Assembly (NCBI GenBank): GCA_015852425.1
Contig: JAAAIG010000715.1
Span: 5,922 to 20,154, forward strand
Origin: Gryganskiella cystojenkinii
Taxonomy: Eukaryota > Mortierellomycota > Mortierellomycetes > Mortierellales > Mortierellaceae
Direction of reading: 5' to 3'
DNA: 14,233 nucleotides
Shown here: positions 9,480 to 14,233 of the stretch, in pieces
Layout of the letters: each line of letters begins with the position of its first letter
Numbering within the stretch: the stretch's first letter is position 1
Program-made: the position numbers and the translations under genes
Notes under the pieces: model-generated
What the model was told of the DNA's origin: nothing
Seen by the model: only the letters and a program-made list of their open reading frames with translations
Databases searched by the model: none

Positions 9480-10258
9480 CTAATCATCGATATCAGGGAT
9501 GTGTGAGAACGAATACCCTTCGTATTCTTGATAAGCGTAGTAGGCAAGACCGACATGATAAGATCCTATAGCGGAGCAATTGTTTTTGAGGAGGATGGCG
9601 ATCAATGTAAGTGTGAGGCTAGCATTTGAAAAAGAGGAGGACATCAAATGTGAGAGAAAGAAGCAAGAGCTTTACCAGGGATAAAGCAAAGAGCACCCAG
9701 GATCAAAAGCGGCGTGCCCTTGTCCAGCCAGTCCTGCACGTTTTCAAACAGGACCGAAAAGAAAACGGGGTGGGTGAAGTGAGTGAGTGTCCTTTTTCAA
9801 ATAGAAGCCCTTGCATAGCTTGCAGGCAGATATAGTAGATAAAAAGAATCATATGCTAAGTCCACTTACTGGGCTATTGATAATCCCGACCTTGAGCAGG
9901 GATCCTATTGTTAGGCCGACAACGCCAAGGATCAACAGGACCACAGCCAACATGATAGATTTCCATGGAACTGGATAAAAAAAGAGCGCAAAATAAGGCA
10001 GAGGGTGTCAGTTTACTTTCCAAAGTTCAAGACAGGCGTTTTTTGTAAACTGCATGGTGCATAGTTTTCAAGCACGCAATAGTGATTACCCTTTGGGATT
10101 GGGGCGGTGAATTGACCATCCGAGTAGCCGGTATCGTCCTGCATTTGTAAAAACTGGTTGGCTCGACGGGGGAATCTCATTTTTTTGGTTCTCTGAACAA
10201 GTTTGTGCACGGGCGATGAGCGCGAGGTGGAAGAGCCTTTGGAGGCAGAGGATGGCAT
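9480..10258 (-). CDS. TMEM230: TMEM230/TMEM134-family membrane protein, 4 exons
   Basis: Exons, in gene order: 10258-10090, 9970-9870, 9733-9676, 9565-9480; phases close exactly, total 137 aa (human TMEM230 is 120 aa). The first 57 residues are hydrophilic, Ser- and Lys-rich at the start, and probably cytosolic. Two hydrophobic spans follow: about residues 61-82 (KSIMLAVVLLILGVVGL) and 97-112 (TPLLILGALCFIPGSYH), joined by a short loop. The C-terminus, AYQEYEGYSFSHIPDIDD, matches the family hallmark ending (GYSYDDIPDFDD in human). In animals the protein sits in secretory and recycling vesicles; a trafficking role here is inference. For exon 3 the acceptor at 9735-9734 (cgtgcag) was chosen because it is the only AG giving the correct frame; a longer in-frame run upstream lacks an acceptor. 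The gene is convergent with eIF3m and lies just downstream of NAA30 on the same strand. Confidence 0.87.
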
Positions 10259-10516
10259 GGAATGGAAGAAATTGTAATCGTTGAACAGCTAGGACACAAA
10301 AGGTAATGAATGGGCCAAGACAGGTGACAATGGCCGAAAAAAGGAGTATCTAGTGTGACAACAACTGTGCTTGTGTTGGCGGGTGGGTGTGTTTCAATGC
10401 AAATGTGGAGAAGACAGGAGGAGGAAGAGAATGACAAAAATTTGTAAAAAATGAGAATAAACAGCCTTTGCTCGACCAGGGGGTTTTTTTTCCAGATTTT
10501 TTTATTTTTTATTTCG
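10259..10516. other. intergenic between the TMEM230-like gene and NAA30
   Basis: This 258-bp gap lies between two minus-strand genes and should hold the NAA30 3' end and the TMEM230-like promoter. On the minus strand it has an A-rich run with AATAAA at the NAA30 end. Nearer the TMEM230-like ATG there is a stretch with cacccacccgcc-type sequence. No gene is supported. Confidence 0.5.
10501..10506 (-). terminator. likely poly(A) signal AATAAA for NAA30
   Basis: The minus strand reads AATAAA starting 11 nt after the NAA30 stop codon, within an A/T-rich run (aaaaaataaaaaaat). It is very close to the stop, so the true cleavage signal could be another one slightly further on. Confidence 0.35.
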
Positions 10517-11392
10517 TTATTGTGTGCCTACATGCCCAGGATCGACGTTGACTCCCTCGTCGGGGAGAGCCTTGTTGCAGAACAGCTTCAGTCGGAACGC
10601 ATCCACGCCATTGAGATAGTATCGGAACAGCCTCTTGTCCTTGATGAATCCCATCTGTTGATATAACGCGATCGCACTCTGGTTCGTGTACTCTGTCTCC
10701 AGGACAATCTACCGTAAAAATAAATAAATTGTTAGGTCGTTCTTGTCGTATTTACAGTCTTCCTTAGTCCGTATCCATGATGTAACCCTCTTTGTTACCT
10801 CATCCGCTCCTCCTGTCTTCATCGCCTCGATCGCCATCAGGACCAAGGTCGAGCCAATCTTGCGTTTCCGGTACTCTTTCGAGACGGCCAACATGGCAAT
10901 ATAACCTCGGTTAGCGTTGTTACGACCATGTGGTTCCAGTCGACAAACAATTACGCCAATACACGTCTGTTTCTCTCTATCCATGGCCTGCAACGATGAG
11001 AAGGTAATAAGTGTTAGACAGAGTCCAAAGCCCTCATACTTTCGAACCATCCTCCCTCTTGAAACGCAGGCGTCTTTGGTTACCAAGAAGGAAAGCTTTG
11101 GCCATTGGTGCAAGAAGTATCGATAGGTGTATATGGAGTAAGGTTCTGAGAGGTCATTCTCAATCAGGTTCATCATGCCCTGTAATTGATGTTCTGATTC
11201 GTAATCGACATAGTCGATGACAGGTAATGGTGCAGCGGGCGGTGTGGGTGGCTCTGGTTGAGAGGTCTGTTTTGTTGACGGTATAGCTGATGTTGTTGTT
11301 GAGGAAGCCGCTACTGTTGCCTTTGGTGTCGCTGTCTCTACATGTTTGTCTGTCGTCTTGACTTTGTTTCCTTTGCTTTTTGATTTCGTCAT
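10517..11392 (-). CDS. NAA30: N-alpha-acetyltransferase 30, NatC catalytic subunit (Mak3-like), 3 exons
   Basis: NAA30 transfers acetyl from acetyl-CoA to the N-terminal Met of proteins starting Met-hydrophobic, at the ribosome, with the NatC partners NAA35 and NAA38. Exons, in gene order: 11392-11084, 10987-10799, 10708-10517; total 229 aa. Residues 1-60 are a Lys/Thr/Ser/Pro-rich low-complexity tail. The GNAT domain follows: [20 protein letters not shown] at 84-103, CIGVIVC in exon 2, and [19 protein letters not shown] ending at residue 149. IVLETE starts at 167, followed by [20 protein letters not shown] and then GVDAFRLKL. These are diagnostic NAA30 blocks. The acetyl-CoA loop reads R-K-R-K-I-G, with Lys146 where the RxxGxG/A pattern has its first Gly. 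The start is the first in-frame ATG. The C-terminus runs about 20 residues past the usual end. Intron 1 (96 nt) has no stop and is a multiple of three. Confidence 0.94.
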
Positions 11393-11678
11393 GGTTTTAT
11401 AAAGGCAGTGGACCGTTCGTGGGTGATGGAATGTAACCAAGCCCTACATCTTGAAGGAGAACAGAGATCGCGAGAATGTCGGACTGACTGACAAAGCCAC
11501 CGCCACTAAATTTTGAAATCCTTCGATTAGCGTTTTACCATTTTCCTCAAGACAAACGAGAAGTTGGGCTACAACAATGGGCAGGCCCTGTACTGTACTG
11601 TCGTGACTTTCTTTCTTTGAAGAACCACATATAATCCCACTGATGTAGTCGGGAAAGGATCCTTCATAAGTGGTATTG
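11393..11678. other. upstream region of NAA30, no supported gene
   Basis: This 286 bp lies between the NAA30 start and the Sel1-like fragment. A minus-strand frame of 81 codons (11689-11444) begins with ATG codons and is open to a stop just before NAA30. I recognise no family in it and no splice join that would tie it to NAA30, so I do not call it a gene. The minus strand has ttttataaag close to the NAA30 ATG. The NAA30 promoter is expected here. Confidence 0.4.
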
Positions 11679-12143
11679 ATGGTCATCATCGTTTTGGATG
11701 ACGCATATGGCGGTGCCTCAAGAAGTCATGCGATCGATAAGCAACGTGTTGCAATCATTTACGAGAAAGGCAGGGGTATGGGTGTGAACCCAGCAGAAGC
11801 ATTTGGTTCGCTGCTGAGAGGCACTCAGGCAGGAGATATCCCCTCGCCAACTGTCACAAGTGCGGTAAGGTCAAGAGTTCTGATGGATCGACGCCGTGGG
11901 AGATTCGGGGCTGTACAGGTACAAGCTGTCATTGAACTTCAAGACGTCTTTCTTTTCTTTTTTTTCAAGGGCCTACCCTATTCAATGTTTAATTTACTAA
12001 AGAGCTTTAAAGAGCTCGATTACGAGAGTTCTTGCGATGTTGTCGAACACCAATTGATGTGGAGTGAAGAACAAGAAGAAGAAGCAAGCTCCACAGTGGA
12101 GCAGAGGGGTGAGAGAAAGAAACACGAACACAAAATCTTTTAA
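11679..12143 (+). pseudogene. Sel1-like repeat fragment, probably a relic or partial gene
   Basis: A frame open from an ATG at 11679 to a stop at 12141-12143 (154 codons) contains one clear Sel1-like repeat at about 11739-11846. It runs KQRVAIIYEKGRGMGVNPAE, then AFGSLLRGTQAGDIPS. This fits the pattern in which a helix is followed by YxxGxGV, AxxW/F and AxxGD. Sel1 repeats normally occur in tandem in adaptor proteins, and such proteins are numerous in Mucoromycota. Here only one is visible. The rest of the frame turns into low-complexity sequence (FFFFK, EEQEEEASS). A good donor (gtaagg) at 11865 right after the repeat suggests an exon of a former or incompletely visible gene. It could also be chance similarity. 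Confidence 0.33.
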
Positions 12144-12897
12144 CGACGCAATGCAACCGCAAGGCAAGAGAGCATGGCGAAGTAACGGAAATACAGAGGA
12201 CCCATTTTCGTGCTCTCTTTTCTCATCCCTTCATCTCATTCGCACCGCCATTCACTGTCCAGTCCATCTTCATTCAACAAATCGTCATCTCAATCGCTTG
12301 CATACCAGCCCATCGCTCGTCCTTTATTTCTCTCTCATCAAAGCGTGTTCGTTAACACAGCCGGATTCGGTTCCTGTCAACGTTGTCTTTTTACAGTCTA
12401 CAACTTGGCAGTCGTAAGTAAAAATGGTATAGCTTTACTGCAAGAGACAGCAACAACGATGCAGCAAGCGCTTACGGTTAATTTTCTATGGCATATCTAG
12501 GAATCCTCCGCAAGTAACATCACAGGCAGCATCAACCGGCCGTCAATCGACAAAGTGAGTGGCTTTTAATGAACAATGAAACTCGCCACCGAGGACATGT
12601 TTTTTAGCCACTCTCTTACGAAGTTGCCTCATTGTCATAGATAGTCAAATCACTCTTTGCTCAAGGACTTATTCTCCCGACAAAAGGGTCCTTATCAATT
12701 CATCGAAGAACCCACCTCACCAACTCGCCATAACAGCCCATCTCAAAAATCTGTGAAGGTGAGAGAAGAGTGCTTTGTGCTTGATAGGACCATCACTGTG
12801 CATCCCCCACTCCTTTATTTGGCTTACGTTGCTAGCCATTCTCACACGATATTTTGACTCTTGTCTTTGTGCAGTTAGAAAACAATCTGAGATATTA
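12144..12897 (+). other. probable spliced 5' leader of the ARM-like/STAND-type gene
   Basis: A long pyrimidine-rich stretch (about 12208-12345) looks like a fungal transcription-start leader. After it, three well-formed introns of ordinary size can be proposed: 12414-12500 (gtaagt...tctag), 12555-12644 (gtgagt...gatag), and 12759 to 12874 or 12891 (gtgaga...gcag or ctgag). The short exons between them (12501-12554 and 12645-12758) are open in one frame. They would read NITGSINRPSIDK, then LLKDLFSRQKGPYQFIEEP, which is protein-like and, with the 12891 acceptor, joins in frame to the next gene. No in-frame ATG is found for that reading, so this may be untranslated leader or the start may be elsewhere. 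Confidence 0.35.
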
Positions 12898-14233
12898 ATG
12901 ACGAACACAAACCCGAACGCGCTCCTGTCACCCCAACTCAAACCTTCGCATTCCAGGACTCTCAGCTCAGACTCGAGCGAGAAGAAGAAATCAATTTTCC
13001 GTGAAGTCCGTGAAATATTCCGTTCAAAGTCACCGAATCCTGCTGGTACTGACAAACCTGCAACCACCGCGACGCTTGCTCCTATTGCAATCCAGGGAAA
13101 CGTCGGCGCGTCTAGGTCATCACCCAATATATCCATCGCGACGGCAAGCTCCGCTGTCTCAATTGGACAAATAACTGTCTCGCCAGGAAATATAACCAAT
13201 CTTGCACCGGCCGCATTCACGGCCAACCCTGCCGCGCTTTCGGTCGGCTCTCTTCCCATTGCCATACCAACTATGCCTACGCCTACGGTTCGCGACTTAG
13301 CCTCAACAAGCCCCGCCTCCAGTGTTCCAAGGAGAACGGGAGTCGTTACCTTGACCCCAAGACCCGATATCTTCCCCAAGAACGGCATTGCCAGAGTCAA
13401 CATCGACATCTCTGCACCCGAGATCGGCCACGACTTTGAGAGCACTGCCCAACTCACTATCTGTGTTGGTATTCTCAACAAAGTCTTTCAGGCGTCCGCT
13501 TCTTCATCCTCTGCATCCTCACAACCGACAGCATCCATCACCGGCCACGCCATCTTCAGTTCCCTCAGTATCTCACAGCAAGAATGGATCTTAGAGATGG
13601 AAAGGAACCCCTCCGAAAGGCAGTATGTCTATCAGATTACAGATCGAATGGTAAACCAGTTTGTGTCCAACGACCTGGAGGACTCTGAGTCCATCCGAGA
13701 AATCGTCCTCCTTGGATCTGTGCTGAACTACAAGTCTTACCAGAAGCTTCTCGACTGCTTTCGTCGCCGTTTGGATGGATCGACTCTCCTTGATATCGAT
13801 GATCTTCTGGGGCTGGTGCAGTTGATCCAAGTGGCACCCAAAGGCTACCTGGTGGCAGATGATTTGAACCAGATCCTTCTTCGTATCAGGGGTCGTCTCG
13901 AGACTTCCTCACAACTCAGCAAGAATGTGCTGGCATGTTTTGTCCTTGTGATCGCCATGGTCCTCATCCTTCTAGTGGCTTGCAGGACCACTGATCTCAA
14001 CCGTGAAAAGGAACACGAGCCGCTATTCAGACTTCTGCTGAAACTAAGAGAAGACAACGATCCCTTTGTGAGATATCAAGCCGACTACGCCTGCCAGAGT
14101 CTGCTCTTGGTACCCAACGACGAAACTCCTCGCCAAGAGTTTTGTCGCCACCTTATTGGCCTGTCCAGCGGTCTCTTGAAAATGTCAGGCATTACTCGGC
14201 TCGAGTTTAATGGCATTGCCGAAGGCTTACCTG
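12898..14233 (+). CDS. ARM-like N-terminal region of a large STAND/NACHT-type fungal protein (partial)
   Basis: The frame is open from ATG 12898 to the right edge (445 codons), with no stop and no obvious intron. Residues 1-150 are Ser/Thr/Pro/Ala-rich and disordered-looking, with a basic patch (SSEKKKSIFREVREIFRSKS). From about residue 155 the sequence becomes ordered: RPDIFPKNGIARVNI, FESTAQLTICVGIL, the QQEWILEME helix near 230, ITDRMVNQFVSNDLED, IVLLGSVLNYKSYQKLL, LGLVQLIQVAPKGYLVADDL, then EHEPLFRLLLKLREDNDPFV, RYQADYACQSLLLVPNDE and GLLKMSGITRLEFNGIAEGL. These blocks resemble, from memory, the ARM-like region that precedes NACHT and WD40 or pentapeptide repeats in a protein family greatly expanded in Mortierellaceae. 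The NTPase domain itself would lie to the right and is not seen. Residues 344-362 are unusually hydrophobic (VLVIAMVLILLVAC). The start is uncertain (see leader). Function is unknown; an NLR-like role is speculation. Confidence 0.65.
   Translation, partial: MTNTNPNALLSPQLKPSHSRTLSSDSSEKKKSIFREVREIFRSKSPNPAGTDKPATTATLAPIAIQGNVGASRSSPNISIATASSAVSIGQITVSPGNITNLAPAAFTANPAALSVGSLPIAIPTMPTPTVRDLASTSPASSVPRRTGVVTLTPRPDIFPKNGIARVNIDISAPEIGHDFESTAQLTICVGILNKVFQASASSSSASSQPTASITGHAIFSSLSISQQEWILEMERNPSERQYVYQITDRMVNQFVSNDLEDSESIREIVLLGSVLNYKSYQKLLDCFRRRLDGSTLLDIDDLLGLVQLIQVAPKGYLVADDLNQILLRIRGRLETSSQLSKNVLACFVLVIAMVLILLVACRTTDLNREKEHEPLFRLLLKLREDNDPFVRYQADYACQSLLLVPNDETPRQEFCRHLIGLSSGLLKMSGITRLEFNGIAEGLP

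Noticed and set aside
9734..9790. In-frame upstream extension of TMEM230-like exon 3 (FFSVLFENVQ)
   Set aside because: No AG acceptor in the right phase exists for it, and it adds residues absent from the family. The cgtgcag acceptor fits better.
11041..11060. tRNA T-loop-like GGTTCGAAA on the minus strand
   Set aside because: It lies inside NAA30 intron 1, and no cloverleaf arms can be formed around it. No tRNA gene was found anywhere in the window.
11444..11689. Minus-strand frame of 81 codons starting with two ATG codons, upstream of NAA30
   Set aside because: No known family, no splice link to NAA30, and it overlaps the promoter region. It could be an upstream ORF in a long NAA30 leader, but nothing in the sequence shows it is transcribed.
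12717..13481. Minus-strand open frame of 254 codons
   Set aside because: It lies antisense to the better-supported plus-strand ARM-like/STAND-type frame, has no recognisable domain, and its length is explained by the Ala/Ser/Thr/Pro-rich sense codons.
1..14233. CRISPR arrays, insertion sequences, prophage or other prokaryotic systems
   Set aside because: No spaced direct repeats, transposase or operon-like gene runs are visible. Spliced eukaryotic genes fill most of the window.

Overview
The window reads as nuclear DNA of an early-diverging fungus. The best guess is Mortierellomycota (a Mortierella/Linnemannia-type genome), inferred from gene content and style rather than from any search. 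Genes are close together, nearly all are split by short GT-AG introns of about 80-140 nt, highly expressed genes favour TTG/CTC leucine codons, and the right end carries the N-terminal part of an ARM-like/STAND-type protein of a kind I associate with Mortierellaceae. Nothing bacterial, viral or plasmid-like is visible.

Layout, left to right. (1) Minus strand, 5518 to about 244: a 12-exon gene for Integrator complex subunit 1 (INTS1), followed collinearly against the animal protein from its N-terminus to roughly the middle of it. The C-terminal part is either off the left edge or absent. (2) A 290-bp divergent promoter shared with (3), plus strand 5809-6788: small ribosomal subunit protein eS30 (66 aa), with a first exon made of the ATG alone. 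(4) Plus strand 7255-9085: translation initiation factor eIF3 subunit M, five exons, 394 aa. (5) Minus strand 10258-9480: a TMEM230-family two-span membrane protein, four exons, 137 aa, convergent with eIF3m. (6) Minus strand 11392-10517: NAA30, the catalytic subunit of N-terminal acetyltransferase NatC, three exons, 229 aa. (7) A gene-poor stretch 11393-12897, holding a Sel1-repeat-like fragment and what looks like a spliced 5' leader. (8) Plus strand 12898 to the right edge: the partial ARM-like/STAND-type gene.

The genes do not form one pathway. Three concern protein synthesis or nascent-chain modification (eS30, eIF3m, NAA30), one concerns RNA polymerase II transcript processing (INTS1), one concerns membrane trafficking (TMEM230), and the last probably belongs to an expanded family of unknown or immune-like role. 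Exon joins were worked out by hand, and reading-frame phase closes exactly at every join in INTS1 (as far as exon 12), eS30, eIF3m, TMEM230 and NAA30. The weakest parts are the 3' end of INTS1, the start of the last gene, and the Sel1-like fragment.
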